Below the pieces are notes generated by a model. The model made no database searches, was not told where the DNA came from, and worked only from the letters and a program-made list of their open reading frames with translations. From Engraulis encrasicolus (lineage: Eukaryota > Chordata > Actinopteri > Clupeiformes > Engraulidae): DNA of 64,000 nt. Location: assembly GCF_034702125.1 (NCBI RefSeq), contig NC_085872.1:31993376-32057375 (forward strand), read 5' to 3'. Positions 1 through 14,884 of this stretch are shown in pieces (the stretch's first letter is position 1; each line of letters opens with the position of its first letter). The position numbers and the translations under genes are program-made.

Positions 1-1292
1 ACTAGGTGCTCAATAGAGCTCATCAAATGGATATTCATATGAGGAAACACAAACAAATACAAGGTGCCGTAAGTGCCCCGCCCACATCGGCCATCCCAGC
101 CAATCAGTCTGCTCCACTGAGAGAGAGGAGCCAGAGGGAGCAGGCAGCACCACCAGATCTCGGAAACTCATCAGCCTTGTCAAATAAGCAACAAATAGCA
201 ATTCTGGAAACATTTTCGGCCGACGCCAAAACGAATTTACATATCATTTTAGTGTACGCTTCCTCCATTTTGATCTGAGGGAGGGAGTGTGTCAACCCAC
301 TTAGGATAAAAAAAAAGCTTCAACAGGCTCGCTTCGTTGAATTACAACGAGAATGTCAGTGCTGCAGATCGCGCCAGACAAGGCGTTTTATGGCGTTAAA
401 GGCAGCTAGGCGGCTTGTCCAGATGCTGAGTCCTTTTGCGTGACTATTTGCAGGGAATGCCCATTTGACTGGTGGACTAATTGGATGCTGTGGTGATCTC
501 CAGAGTAGCAGCTGGGGCTTCTCCACTGTTATCATGCCATTAGTGCTCTTCCCTCTGTCTCTTGTGTCTGGGCCATCCATTTAGAGAGGTGCAGTGGAGT
601 TCATGACCGATAAAGGAGACCACAAAAGCAAAACAATATCCCACATGGGGATCATCGGGTTTTAAAAACACTGTATATTTGTATTATTCTACAACTGCAG
701 AGAATATAGCTGGAACGGTCAGCTGTATGGTCAAAGTCTGTCTATGGCCAAAAATGTTACCAGACCTAATATTACCACAGGTGTGCTTACAGCAAGCCTC
801 AGACGTCACGTCAGGCATATCAGACATATCTAGGACTTCCAACAATCATTTCAGACATGGTCGGGAGATCATGGTCGAGCTTTATTTCTCTTCTCTCAGC
901 CTCTATTCCTCTACCTCTCCATTTTTCAACATATCCCTTTTCATCCCTCCTTCTCTCTGCATTTTTCCTGTCTTTATAACATTCGGTGCATCCTGCCAAC
1001 AGCTCACCTATCACACATTGCCATCCAACCCCCAACCCACTATGACAAAAGAACAAAAAAAAATCTCAGGAAATAGCTGGAAGTTGTTGGAGGTAGTATC
1101 CATTTCCTAACTGGCTTCCACTCGCTCCCAGACCTGAGCCTTTTCAAAAGCACGGCTGACAATGTTTTTCTTCTTTACCCCCCCCCCTTCTCTCAACAGA
1201 GGAGACGTTGTTGAAAGCTGATGCCAGATCCAGTGAGTAGATGATTTACTGCAAAGACCCCACCGGCTATGACCGCTTGCTTTCACCCCCCC

Positions 1293-1319
1293 ACACCACC
1301 ACCACCACCACCACCACCC
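1293..1319. repeat. CAC trinucleotide microsatellite
   Basis: Short run of CAC repeats in the fat1 intron. Confidence 0.85.
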
Positions 1320-2289
1320 GATAACAACGGCTTTTCATGCTACTCCAGGGATTAGCTATGCGTATGGAAAAAAAAAACTCTGTTAGAAGAATCCCTGCTT
1401 GCAAACGCATTAGAGAGATTTTCCTTTTAAACTCCCCTCCCTCCCCCACAATAACTGTCTGTGCATACCAGACACAGTGGGACGGGGGTGTGGGCAGTGC
1501 TCCCTTTTGAATGGACGTAAAATAATCGCATGGGTTCATCTTTCACATTCAACACAAAGGCCGTGATTTCTCAGCACCTCTACTGCAGATGAAGTACAGG
1601 AGCACTCAGAGGAAACCCATTTACTGCACGCACTGCAATAATCAGGACATCTAATCACTTCCAAATAACTATCAAACTAACCAAGGCTATGTACTAACCA
1701 AGGCCTGAAAAAATGCTTTCAAAAATCATACAATTTTTTCAAAAAAATAAAATAAGGCAAAATGTTCATCACGACACCACGAAGAGCACAAAAATGAAGA
1801 CAATGCTTTGAGCAAGCTGCTAATTCACGCATGTATTTGTCATCAACACTGTGAATGGGCACTTTGCAGTGGTCTGCAGCAGCATGCAGCATGCAGCATC
1901 CAGCATCAAAAAAGGGATGCACCGCATTGGATCAGATACTTCACCGTCTCTACCAGGTGATCAACTGCAGTAAAACACACACAGAGCTGTACACGCAACC
2001 ACACGTCACTAATATTTTGTTGGAGTTCAACTCAGCTTTTTGGTTCTTATGTATCAAAAAAATAATAAAAACTGATGCATTTCCCAAGCATTTCCCCCAC
2101 ACATTCACTAGTCTCCATGTAAAAAAATACGAAATGCTGTTTTTAGCTGGGAGAGGTGCAGTAGTGGCAGCTGTGATCCTCCGCCCACATTGCTTACAGA
2201 GGCCAAAGGTGTATGGGGGGTGGGGGATGGATAGGTGCAAGAGAAAAAGGACACCCAGGGCAGAAACAGACACAGACAGTGAAAATCAA

Positions 2290-2381
<92 letters not shown>

Positions 2382-2402
2382 CGGGGGGAGAGAGAGGTCG
2401 GG

Positions 2403-2487
<85 letters not shown>

Positions 2488-2520
2488 TGAGAGAGAGAGA
2501 GGGTGGGAGGGAGGGAGGGG
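2290..2520. repeat. GT followed by long GA microsatellite
   Basis: About 10 GT units pass directly into roughly 200 bp of GA repeats with G-rich interruptions. Purine/pyrimidine mirror symmetry makes it a potential triplex (H-DNA) site. Confidence 0.95.
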
Positions 2521-2827
2521 ATGGCAGTGATATTGTTTGCCTTTAGGGGTAGGTTGGTGTAGTGAAAAGTCAGGTACAATGGTGGAAAAAAAGAGGGCAA
2601 AGACAGACAAGGCATAAAGAGAGAGCAGTGCTGAGGAATGCAGTGCTGTAAGCCTGCTCTACTTTGTCCTCATCGCTGGGTGGGTTTCCAACACAGCAGG
2701 TCAGGGAGACCAAGCATTCACGTGTGTCCAACTGACAGGGCACCGCGGGATTACATGACAGTGCACATGCACAACATAATATTGTATTGCACACATGCAG
2801 TATTCACCCCCCACCCCCACCCCCCCA

Positions 2828-2849
2828 ACACCACCACCACCACCACCAC

Positions 2850-2892
<43 letters not shown>

Positions 2893-2927
2893 GACAAGGT
2901 GAAACACACACACACACACCCAACACT

Positions 2928-2958
<31 letters not shown>

Positions 2959-2991
2959 GAAAACACACAGACACACACGCACACACACACA
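2828..2991. repeat. CCA then CA microsatellite
   Basis: CCA trinucleotides followed by interrupted CA repeats. Confidence 0.9.
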
Positions 2992-3138
2992 ATTACAAAC
3001 TCTCCGCCGAGACCCTGCTACTACAGAGGAATGCCGTCACATAAATACACACATGCACACCTACCATTACCCACCAGGCCAAAGCATGCTGACATAAGCA
3101 AACACATGCATGCGTAAATGCACACATGCGACCAAGCG

Positions 3139-3235
3139 ACACACACACACACACACACACATACACACGCGCGCACGCACACACACGCGCACGCACATAC
3201 ACGGCAAACACACACGCACGGCACACACACACACT
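3139..3235. repeat. interrupted CA/CG microsatellite
   Basis: Alternating purine-pyrimidine repeats including CGCGCACGCAC, a sequence type prone to left-handed DNA. Confidence 0.85.
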
Positions 3236-3520
3236 TCCTGCTGCCCACACCCTAACATCATCCTCCTACACAGGCCACACACAAACCCCCATGTGCGCAC
3301 AGCACACCTACTATTACACTGCCACACTCGCGCCGAGACCCACATGAACGCACTCTCCAACACACACACACACACACATAATCAGGGGCGGGAGATTAAG
3401 GTCAGCCTGACTCCAGTGGCCTGCTGCTTGGACTTTGGCGCTGAGCAGTACGGTATAACAACTGCACCTCGCTTTACTCTGTACCAGGAAGAATAGAGAA
3501 AAAGAGCCAGAGATGGGAAC

Positions 3521-3697
<177 letters not shown>

Positions 3698-4039
3698 GGA
3701 GTAAAAAAAAAAAATCAAGGAGTCATAACCTCAATTGTCATTTGGACTTTTACACTGTCTGGGTTGAAGAGACACAAATGGTGACAAGCCAAGAAAGACC
3801 AAGTGAAAAAAGACTGAGTGGTATATGAGAGCAAAGGAAGAGGAATGAAAAAGAGGAGAGGAAGAGAAAGACAGTACAGGACAGATAGAGCTTCCCTTGC
3901 ACTTTAATGAAAGACCAGAGCCAGACGGTGGGAGAACAGCAGGACTTGTTTACTCGGCAGAATAAAAACAACGAATGAAAGCCTTTCATCCTGGGGTTTA
4001 CTGAGGTTTACTGAGGCGCGAGAATGGGGGAGGGTGCAG

Positions 4040-4148
<109 letters not shown>

Positions 4149-4835
4149 GGTGGTGGTGCAACGACCACCAGAGAAGTGACTGGCCATTCAGGTGAAGGTA
4201 TGTGTCCATCACATATCGTCCAAAAATGTGTCTAAGGCTCACCGGGATTTTTCAGTACGCACGCACACATACTCTTGAATGTTCCCCGTTTTCATCCCGT
4301 CAGTGTTGCCATTGAATTAACGGTTTTGTCAATGAAGCAAAAAACAGGGTTTTTATGTGTACTACAATCAAAAACTGTTAGTAAAAGCTATCATTTTTTG
4401 TATTTCCGAATTGTGTGCGCTTCCTTCGTCCACCAAAGCCTTTGAACATCAGACGATACTTTTGTGTACCACATGCTGCCGGGCCTGAGAGGCACGCTTG
4501 AGCATTATGCAGTTTCATTGTTTTTAATTTATTTTGATGCATTTCATGTGATGCTCTTTCTTTAGTCTGGTGTGTCTCTGCTGTAACTACACACATAAGG
4601 AGGACTGGAAGGTGGCCAATGGCAGACAATTGCATTCTGGGCTTCTGGTGATTTGTGTTTCACTGAAGTTTTAAAAGAGATTTCATATGCATGATTGTAC
4701 TGCCAACACACACGCACACATGCACGCACGCACGCACGCATGCACACATGTATACAGACAGAACAAGCAATCACTCTTTTTAAATTTTCACGTTTATCTC
4801 CTCAAACCTAAAAAAAAAAGTATCTTAAACACGCA

Positions 4836-4836
4836 T

Positions 4837-4869
<33 letters not shown>
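4836..4869. repeat. CA microsatellite
   Basis: Short CA run in the fat1 intron. Confidence 0.85.
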
Positions 4870-4870
<1 letters not shown>

Positions 4871-5481
4871 TAAATATGCAGTTTTTCTTCCAATGGAACA
4901 TAAAACCTATCTTGGTCCCCTTAAAACCAAACTTAATCCCCTGAAAGCAAAAAAAAAAAAATGTACCCTTTGTGAGCAGAACATTTCCATTTCTTTTTTT
5001 GAACATGAAAGAAGGATGCAGAAACAGGTTATCCGTCTCATCTAAGCCCATCCCTCCTGAAGCAGAAATGTCCAAACACTGAGATCCATAATGCTGATGT
5101 TAGAGGCCACAGAAAATCTATCATCCCATGATGGAACACTTAGAACACCCACTTAGAATCTCAAATCGTTGCGTTTCAGTGGGGGTCTAACTTCTGAGAG
5201 CCCCACCCCCCCGCCTCAACCTGGCCAGATTTCACCTAATTAGATGAGGGAATCTCGGAATCTCAGGGTTAACTGAAAATCATTGGGGTCACCTTCAATT
5301 GATCCCTGGGTCAAGTATTGACAATGTTTTATCGATCTCAAAAGTGGGACTGCTGGAGATTCTGCTGAGCCCATCAAAAAATAAAAAGAAAAGGATTAAA
5401 CTTTGCTTTCTTTTCAAATCTTTTTTTTTCAGATTCGAACGACAAAGATGGTTAAATTGAGTCACTGTGATGTTTAAGTGA

Positions 5482-5520
5482 CACACACGCACGCACTCAC
5501 AGGCATGCACGCACGCACTG

Positions 5521-5583
<63 letters not shown>

Positions 5584-5598
5584 TGCACACACACACCA
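5482..5598. repeat. CA microsatellite with GCAC flanks
   Basis: A CA core of about 58 bp between ACGC/GTGC tetranucleotide-like edges. Confidence 0.9.
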
Positions 5599-5820
5599 GA
5601 CTATCTGTGTGCGTTTGAGAGCTTGTGTTACATGTAGTGTGTCTGCCATTGCATGTTTTCACTGCACCCCTTTATTGCTCGGCTAAGATTTACCGTCTGG
5701 CCCAAAGGGATCCAGTCAACCACTTGCCACTTCATTAGACCTTCCGCCGCTATCCAACTTCACAGTTAATGTTAAACAAGCTCCATAACAGATTCCAAAG
5801 TCACTGTCTCTGTCCAATCT

Positions 5821-5879
5821 CTCTCTCTCACTCGCTCGCTCGCACGCACGCACGCACACACACACACGCACACACACGA

Positions 5880-5940
<61 letters not shown>

Positions 5941-5946
5941 CACACA
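5821..5946. repeat. CT, CGCT, ACGC and CA compound microsatellite
   Basis: Successive blocks of CT, CTCG, CACG and CA repeats. Confidence 0.9.
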
Positions 5947-6161
5947 CTAATTCACTCTCTCAATGCTTCCCTCCTGTACTGGACAGCCGCCAGCTGCGGA
6001 CGCGCCATCGACACAACAAACCCTTATTTGGTCTGGGAACTTGCAATGGGGTCGCCGCTCGCAGAAAATAACTGTCGTTTCGTTGACGAGAGAGCAGACC
6101 ACACATAGCAGTGCAGGAGGAGCGATGGTGATGAAAGCATTGGTCCATGAACTTAAACACA

Positions 6162-6398
6162 TGAAGAGTTCAGATGCAAAACCCCCTAAGTGCCTTTCCA
6201 GAAAATAATCTTAATTCATTTTTACTTAATACAAAGCTATCAAAATTGCATATTTTTTATTTTATTTATGTAATATAACTATTTCTATGTATTATCAAGT
6301 ACATGAATGTAAACCAAACCAACAACAGGGTCCTCTAAAAGTATAGAAGTGCAGGTCTTCAGAAATGGAGTTAGGGGGTTTTGCATCTGAACTCTTCA
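6162..6398. mobile_element. 237-bp MITE with 28-bp TIRs, copy 1
   Basis: The termini TGAAGAGTTCAGATGCAAAA and its complement bound an AT-rich non-coding interior. It is in the same orientation as 38856-39093 and nearly identical along its length, so the family moved recently. Confidence 0.85.
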
Positions 6399-7344
6399 CA
6401 TGTTGTCTCAGGCAATATTACACTCTTGACAAATAAATCTACATTTACAAGAATTGCAAAACATTACCATTCATGTGTTTCTCCACACATAGGTTTCTTG
6501 TGGGGGGGAACATGAATCAAAGTAAGATATAGGAAAAGGGGATGTACAGGAGAAAAAAAAACTGACACAGCAAGCACACAGAGTGCCAAGAAGCTTAGAT
6601 GTAGAGGGGGAGGACTTCATGGTTTATCTGGCGTACACAAAGGCCTGTGTTGGCACCTACTACTACCGCTCTCTCTCATCTAAAACTAAAATGCCACGAG
6701 GTTCCTCCACTGAGAGAGAATGAACGGAAGAAAAAAACAGACGACACCATGAAATATTCAGCAAGGGTCCATTTAGAGAGCACCATATGTGTACACAGTG
6801 TTCCCTTGGTAAAGCAAAAGACAGAGGGATGGAGATGGGGAAAGAGAAAGAGAAAAAGAAAAAAAGGGGCAGAGATGAGCTCCAGATTTCTGAAGTGTCT
6901 TAAGACTCCTGCCCCACTGACTTGCCTTTTATTTTTTCCTATTCTAAGGCTCAGTTTGGATGCACACTGTTTCCATACATCAGAGAGGCAACTCGGGGAG
7001 TCTCCTGTGGTCTCATTTAAGGGCACATTTAACACCCACTCTATCTGCTCCGCTTCTTTTCTGTGCACAGACTGTGTAACCCTGTTTTTGACGGTCTTTG
7101 CCAGAGTATACTGTAAAAGATTGGGTCTGCACCCTTGTGTTTTAGTCTCTATTGAGGGGCTGGAATTTAGCAGACAGTGAAATTTCGGTGAAGCTAGACT
7201 ACAGCGGAAGGAAGAAACTAAATGGTATCTGGCTACTATCCTAATGTGTACACTGTTGGTTCTTTGACCACATCATGAAAGGAATTTTTAAATAAACCAC
7301 CAAAGCACAACATCATACAGCAACATTCATCCTCCCACTCTTAC

Positions 7345-7659
7345 CTGTCTTGGGGTTGATGGCAAAGAAGCCTTGCGGGTTCCCACTGGTGATGCGGTAG
7401 GACAGCTTGTCGCTGGAGCGCGTGTCGGGGTCAAAGGCTTCGATCTGGATGATGGAGACATCTTTGGGTGAGTTCTCCATCACGGTGGGATAGTAAACCG
7501 GCTCTGAGGTCTGTGGCGCATTGTCATTGACATCCTGCACCTCCACATACACCTCGACGAATGAGGACAGGGGGACAACACCATGGTCAGTGGCATACAC
7601 CGTCAGCCAGTAGTGAGGCGTGGTCTCGTGATCAAGGAGCTCTTGAGTCCGGATAACAC
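7345..7659 (-). CDS. fat1: fat1 protocadherin, second coding exon (cadherin repeat segment)
   Basis: This 315-nt exon (105 codons, phase 1 at both ends) continues the cadherin repeat array. The split glycine codon joins DEDTG from the exon at 21725 to [13 protein letters not shown] here. Recognisable cadherin elements are [17 protein letters not shown], the linker motif DVNDNAPQ, and [10 protein letters not shown] at the start of the next repeat. This is the expected continuation of FAT1. The acceptor is TTTTAG at 7660 and the donor is G|GTAAGAG after 7345. The remaining cadherin repeats, laminin-G and EGF domains, transmembrane segment and cytoplasmic tail are not in the window. They must lie below position 1 on the + coordinate scale. 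No damage is visible. Confidence 0.94.
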
Positions 7660-8082
7660 CTAAAATTGACAAAAAGACAAAAAATAGGACGTTTGTTATT
7701 CTATTGTGTTAAAACTACACTCTCACACATACACAAATGTGCCAGAATACATAAAGTATATGCCATTATACCAAGTGTGTGTTAATATCCTAGCACTTAC
7801 TTCAAAAGAAATACAAAGTTTTGTGTGCTGTGACAGTTGGGTTGATTGTGGTTTAAGTCACTTCATATTGAGTTTAAGTCACTTGATATCGTATGCATGG
7901 ATATCCCAATGTTTGGTGCCCACAACCTAAAATGGGGTTCATGGTTCCACTGTTATGATTTAAACTTTAAATTTGAAAGTTTTGAGCTGAAGTCATTGCA
8001 ATGGCCATGAGTCATTGGACACAGGCTATGCCAGGGCGTGACACTAGCATCGTGAAGTCATGCCATGACATGAAAAGCCAAA

Positions 8083-8084
<2 letters not shown>

Positions 8085-8160
<76 letters not shown>
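8085..8160. repeat. GA microsatellite
   Basis: About 38 GA units, near the second fat1 coding exon but inside the intron. Confidence 0.95.
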
Positions 8161-8164
<4 letters not shown>

Positions 8165-11100
8165 GAGAACTTTATTGCCAGCTATCTAAGCTTACTTTTC
8201 AGCTGAGCAAACAAACAGGCCTTAACATATCAGCTGCCGCTGCCTCACAGACGGGTACCGCTGACTTGAGGAGGGGCTTGAGAGATCGCTGAGCAAACAT
8301 AAGGCCACAACATGGGCCGTTAATTTTCCCTTCTCTAAACACACACACACACACACACTGACTAGCATCTTTGTTTTAGTACTGAGCAGGGAGGAAAAAC
8401 TTCTCATTCAAATATCATGCCAAGAGTTTCAAGTCCAACCATTCGTTCACTGTGGTTCCAAGGAGGGGCAAGGATCAAAAGTCAACAGACTTAATTTGAA
8501 TGATACATACTGGTACCTTTGAAAAAAAACGGAACAACACTGATGTGTAATGGGTTCATTGAAATCCAAAACGACTTCCTGATTGCCGTTATTATAAGCC
8601 ATAAAGTAATGAGCCCACCAAGCGTCTCTTTGAAGAGCATGGGTGTGCTGTATTCGCTGTAAAGGCGGGGCACTCCCATGTAGGCACTCCCAGTCCAAAG
8701 TTTATAGTGACCTGGATTATCAGCCTTCATTTCCGCCTTCCTTGCCTACCTACCACGCACTGTAGATAAGAGCCTATCCCATGCCTTCCAGAAACAATCC
8801 ACCACTGTCACGCACACACAACCACACACCACCTATCCATAGGCCTCCTCCCATAGTCTTTTGTTGTAAGTTCAGCTCATCTCAAGAAGCCAAGCCCCCA
8901 CACACACAGAGTGCTAACACACCTCTGGCCCCGGCCCGTAACTCAATGACTTGCACTGTGGGTTTGTAACTGACTCAGGGGCCAGGAACAAGCCTCAGGG
9001 GAACATCATACCAAAAAAGTTATAGATCACATTCACATTCCACACTATTTCTCTTCTCCTAAGTCTTTCTCCCTTCTTCCTTCTCTGTTTTATTTGACTC
9101 CCCCCCCCCTCATTACTCTTCATTATAGCGGCCTGGAGTTAGCTTTAGGGCTCTTATCGGGTGGGATGGTGAGCCCTAGAAAAGCAGATACTAGCCTACT
9201 TAAGCCACATTTCCTTGAGGCAAGGGACAGGGGAGTGTAGAATGGCCCATGCATCTTCCCGTATGATACTCTTGATGTTAAAGATTCCAAGTAGAAAAGT
9301 ACAACCTAGATGTCAATAGGTGGGTGGGACTGAGATGGATGGAGGGCACACACACACAAAGCCATCACACCCACAACCTCCGTAGTTTGGAGTAGATGTA
9401 TGACGCTGGTGTGATTGTGTGTGTTTGTGTGTGTGCGCGTGTGTTGTGTGCGTTCATATGTGCGTGTGTTGTGTGCGTTCATATGTGCGTGTGTGACTGT
9501 GTGTTTTTGAGTGCATGCATTTGGGCAGGACAGTGGGAGTCCAAAAAAAGGTTGGTAGATCACCAAATGTGCTTGTTCAAGGCAACCAGTGTGCTAAGAT
9601 TGACTGGCGGCAGTTGCACCCGAGCTGCACAGGGAGATTCTGGAGAAGGAAGTGCAGAACAGGGAATTGTAAATGTGCTTCATAAATAAAAAATGTGAGT
9701 GTCTATCTAACTTGTAGGAAGCAGCAAGGCAGTATGGGAGTCAGTGAGTGTCTTCTACGCTGTGCATTCGTTTGCAGGGGGTGGAGAAGAATGAGCGAAT
9801 TGGCAAGTGAAGAGGATGAAGGGATTCAGGCGAGGAAAGAGAGAGAGAGAGAGTACGGGGGAGGGGAGGATGAGTGGGAGGACGGGAGGAAAGGAGAGAG
9901 GCAGATGGAAGTGCAGAGGGGAGCTGAAGAGACGGAGAGGGCTACACACTAAGGGAGACAGCGTGAGAGAGGAGAGTAAAGGGCAAACCCTGCAGAGAGG
10001 GATGGGGGGATGGAGGAAGGGAGGGAAAGAGCATAGGAAGGGTGGATAAGGGGTGTGAGAATGTGACAGTGGGAGATCACATGTAAGGGAAAGAGTGGCA
10101 TAGACGGAGAGGCGAATGATGCTGTGAGTCAGACAGGCACATACAGAGATATAGAGAGTGATGAGTGAATTAGAGTATAGGGGGCAAATAAAGAGATGAG
10201 CAGAAGAATGGACTGAGAGAGAAGAAGAGTGGTCAGCGTGAACGGAGAGAGAAAAGAGACTTGTGCCAAGCCTACACCCATGCTTGAGTGCCCTGCTTGA
10301 GTGCCCGTCTGTTTGACAGAGGTTGCCAAAGAGAAATCTTTTGCTCTTACTCGCACTTTTCTGTCCTTTCATTTTTTTCTCTGTCACCCCTCGCAGAGCA
10401 CCTCACTGCTTCACTCACCAACCTTAGCAAAAACCACTTCATGTCTTATAAAGTGACAACTGCCCTCGTTTGTTATACTCTTTGAGTAGAAACGGGCTGG
10501 GTCAGCTTCTAGGCAATGCTCTATGAGCTCTGGACACCAAGTTGTCAGACTGCAGACTACATTTACAGGGATATTTCTAGCCGTCTTTTTTAATGTACTA
10601 AGTCCTCCTCGGAAAGTAGAGAGAGATTCTTGACTTATGGAGTTTGCACCAATAGTTTATTTTTTTTCAAAATCCTAATGCTTTGCATTTCAATAGCTAT
10701 CTTATCCTAGCAGGTTTGCCTTGGAATGCATCTTCCAGGTTTTAATTCTCAATCAGCTTAAACCTGAGAACACTTAATGCTGACTAACACCTCATAAAAT
10801 ATTAGTCACAGCCTTCCTGTTTGCTTAAGACGCGGCCTGGAATCCTATCTTACCTCACTGGATCATTTTGTACAAGAGACGCCTCATATATTTGATCACA
10901 CCTGCAAACCAACATTTATGGAGGAAGTTACAAAACCTGTCCTTAGGGGGGGTGGAAAACAAAAGGCCTGTCTGCCTCTCTCTGCGCACTCTACACTTTG
11001 TCTGTTCATCTTTTCACCCCCAGGCTAGATTTTTCACAAGTACCTGTCCCCAGATTCCCCACTCCAACGACAGCTGTTAGCACCCACCGTGGGGCAGACA

Positions 11101-11562
11101 TCTGATACATGAGTGTACAGTATATCTGTGTTGTGAATGGATTCGTAATGTCTCTTGCGATCAATAATAGTAACAAATGTCTCGCAAAACTGTTGAAAAA
11201 ATTAAAACATTCACGCCCATCTGTGTACACAACACAATTTGCCTCCAGACGAAGGGAGGAGCACGTAGCCAAGCGGAGACTAGATCAATTGTAAACAGCA
11301 CAGACAATGTGGCTGAGTATGACTGTGAAATAGTGGGAGACAAACCGAGTAGGAGAGAAGCAAGGGAAAGGCCACAGAGCGAGCGGCGGCGGCAACCCGC
11401 AATGAAAGGGGTGGGGGCTTTACGCCTCCCCTGTAATGGGAATGCATCAGAAGCTTACATGATGGACTATACCAGGGCCCCATTTTAGCTCACAGCAGGG
11501 AACCTCAACTTTGCACTCCTATGTTCTCTGGGAGGGTAATCAGAGGCTGACAGGGTTGGCAG

Positions 11563-11810
11563 CTCTGCCCTACAAAGGCAAAGTGCAGTAACTGTGCCAT
11601 TGAAACCGAGAAAAAAAGCTTTCGGAGCCTTGGTATTCCGTTATATGCTGTATTACTGCAAATTTGACAAAGCAATATCTCTAAAAAGGGACACATTTGC
11701 ACTATACGACTTTGTCACAAGATAAAGAAGGTGCATTGACGACCATTTTCAGTCTAAACTGAACCTTGACAAAATATGTAGATATTGCACTTTGCCTTTA
11801 TAGGGCAGAG
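11563..11810. mobile_element. 248-bp MITE with CTCTGCCCTA-type termini, copy 1
   Basis: The ends CTCTGCCCTACAAAGGCAAA and TTTGCCTTTATAGGGCAGAG are inverted with one mismatch. The interior contains TTGTCACAAGATAAAG and is inverted relative to the copy at 32299-32547. Confidence 0.75.
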
Positions 11811-14801
11811 TTAGTTTCACCCATTCCTCACCAAGTATTTTCACAATGGACTGACGGCTGCACAGCAAACAATGGGATAGGACGGGGAGCACATATGTAG
11901 ACACCTGCCTTCACTCATGTAGTGACGAGCATGGCCACTTCGGTATCCTTCACACTTCTTTACCCATTCAGGCACCACCCCCAAACACAAGAGACAAGGT
12001 TGTTGCAGTGCCATGGCAAGCTACACATCGAGAGACTGCATATTGCACGCATATTAAAAGCTGGCAATTGAGACAAATTAGAAAGCCAAAAAGATTACCG
12101 GTTGTCAAAAGAGGATTACAATTCACAAAATCCTGTTTATCCCCTGGTTCTCATTTTCCTCTGCTTGCAAAACAGTCAATATCATATTTTTCTGGCGATA
12201 AAAATAGCATGTCTGTAATGAGCATCGACACCAAGGAGATGGCACTATGCTTCTCATGCTGTTTCTGGTCTTCATCCATCTGCACGATTCTGAGATTTCT
12301 GAACCTTGTTTCCAGCACTTTCCATCTGACCTCAGCAGGCAGACACTGGTAGGATTAATTTAATTTAACCTGAGATCACTGTGTGGGAAGAAAATGTGAG
12401 CGTTTGAAAGGGCTAGAGGGCGGCAGGCTTCATGAGCAACGCAGGGCCTGTGTTCTTCAGGTCTGCAGGGGGAGAGAGGCTTTCTTTGAACTGGGCTGGC
12501 TAATTCTGTACTCCCGTTCTCTGCATTCCTCAACCTTCTTAGGCCTCCTTCTGCCTCACATGCTTACATAAACTCTCAGTGCTCTCTCGCTCTCTTTCTC
12601 TTTCTTTCTCTCTCTCGCTCTTTCTGCCTGCCTACTTCTCTCTTTCCCCCCTCTCTCTTTTACACAGCCCGGCAAAATATTTCAAATTCCTCCACTGTGG
12701 AGAGCTGGGTGTATTAGCAGCAGCCCTGAGCTAAGCTCTCCATGCCCCACAACTTAAATCATATCATTCCCTCAGTTCCCAGAGTTTTCAGAAGCTCAAA
12801 GTAACCCTGATCTTCAGTATGAGTATTAATGCCTCAAACTTTTGAAAAATTTAATAGTCTGAAGTGCAGCCACAGCATGTGGCAGGAAAGAGAGTACTAA
12901 ACAAATAAATAAATAAAAATGGACAGAAAACAGCCCATGCCTGCAGACAGATATCCAACAATGTCTAAAATATCTAGTTAGCTGAGGGAAGATCACAAGC
13001 TGTAACTCGTAAGAGCACGCTGCTTGCTACGGAGGACTGCGAAAGCCCTGAGCGGCAGAAAGCCCCGGAGGAGCTTCTAAAGAGGTCTTCAAACAAAGGC
13101 GTTGAAATAAATAAACAAATAGCCTGTGACTCCACTGAGGACACCAATTACCCTCCAACAGCCACAGTAAGATTCGCGATATGCGTGTTTGTCACACAAG
13201 AGCCACACCGGTTAAGGGCACCACGCCCCATCTTATTTCCCTGATATCCCCAACCAGGGAGATTAGCGTCCAGAGAAAGCCTCTCGGGTTTGAGCTGGGG
13301 TGGCCGACCTTTATCCACCTCATGCATCAGAATGTGCGTGTAGCCAGTCAGCTCAAGAAGCCATATCAACAGCTGGCCCATGGCTAGTAATGATTTAGAC
13401 GGGCCAAATAATTTCCCCAGCTTAACAATGTAGAGCACTGTGCCTTGCTCCATATATCACCCTAATCTGATCGTCTTTACGGGATGGAGTTAGGTGGATA
13501 GGCACATAATGAACCCCATTTAGTGAAAAAGCATCACCAACTCTGATGTTTCGAAATACGGTAGGCCAACGGAAATATGGCGGAAAAGAAAGAGTTGGAC
13601 GTTGGAACAGACACCAAAAAGTAAAACCAAACTGATAAATGTCTCTTGTGTGGAAAGAGAGCAGCAAAAAATGAAATGAATGAATGAAAGGAAGGGAGTG
13701 ATGCAATTAGAGCATGCCTGGTGGGATTCTCTCTCTCTATTTTCTCTCTCTCACCCGCTGCCTCTATTTTCTGACTTTAGCCCGTTAATTCCAGTCCGGA
13801 GAGCCTGGTGGGACATGCCCAGACAGCTCCCATTGTCATTGTATCCCACTGTTTTTGTATGGGTCCTCGAGGCTATGCTGCTGCATGCATTACAAGCTTT
13901 AATATCACATTAGTATTTAGGACCTTCCACCTTTTTGGCCCCTTGAGGGACTTCCAGCACAGCATAGCTCCCCTGATTACTATTACACCTTCTTTCCCTT
14001 CATACCGAATGATCTCCCCTACACTGCATAATGGAGCTTCTTTTAAGTTTCTACTGACATTATCAAATTGGTATTGTTGGGGATTAACAGAATACGGTTC
14101 GTTCACGGTGTTCTTTTAAAAAAAACAAGGACCTGGATAACACCAAGAAGCAAGCAAAAGCTACTGTAACACACTGCTGACATTTCGAGAGCCCTGTTTT
14201 TTTCCCTCTCTCCCTCATATGCTATTTAGAGTCTCTCTCATGTGTATTTTTTGCCACTATCAAAGGAGCCCAGAATGTGACTGAGTGATGGAAAGGCAGT
14301 GTCATATTCAAACAGAACCACAATCTCTTGACTTTCTGCTCCAAAAAGGATCTCCCATTACTAGATATGAGTGCTACTGCAAACAACTGTGCTCCAACCA
14401 TAAAACAGCGTATCTCAGTATTTGTGCCCCAAGTGACTCCATTTACAGTCTCCCCAGACCAGCCCTTTTTAGCCTTGTTGCCAGGCTGCCGCATTGCAAT
14501 GCTGTCTGTGTCGCCGATATTTCACTAGAAATGTGTTTAGGTTCTCCTGCGCTCGTTAAATATGTTTTTGTTCTAGGGTAACAATGCTGAAATAAATAAC
14601 ACGGGGAACATTTCTCTTCATCACTCATTGTTAGGGGCTTTTCGTGGTATGGCTGTCATCTCACTGTGGCCATCCAAAGCCACTTATTATGGGGAGGGAA
14701 AAACATTGCACTTTTCAGTCACACTCTAAAGCTCAGTGCATCAAACAGTTAGTTTTGCACGAGTGCATCCTTCCATGTAAACGCATGGATGCCCCCGATA
14801 A

Positions 14802-14802
<1 letters not shown>

Positions 14803-14881
<79 letters not shown>
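14803..14881. repeat. CA microsatellite
   Basis: A perfect CA run of about 39 units in the long fat1 intron. Confidence 0.95.
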
Positions 14882-14884
<3 letters not shown>
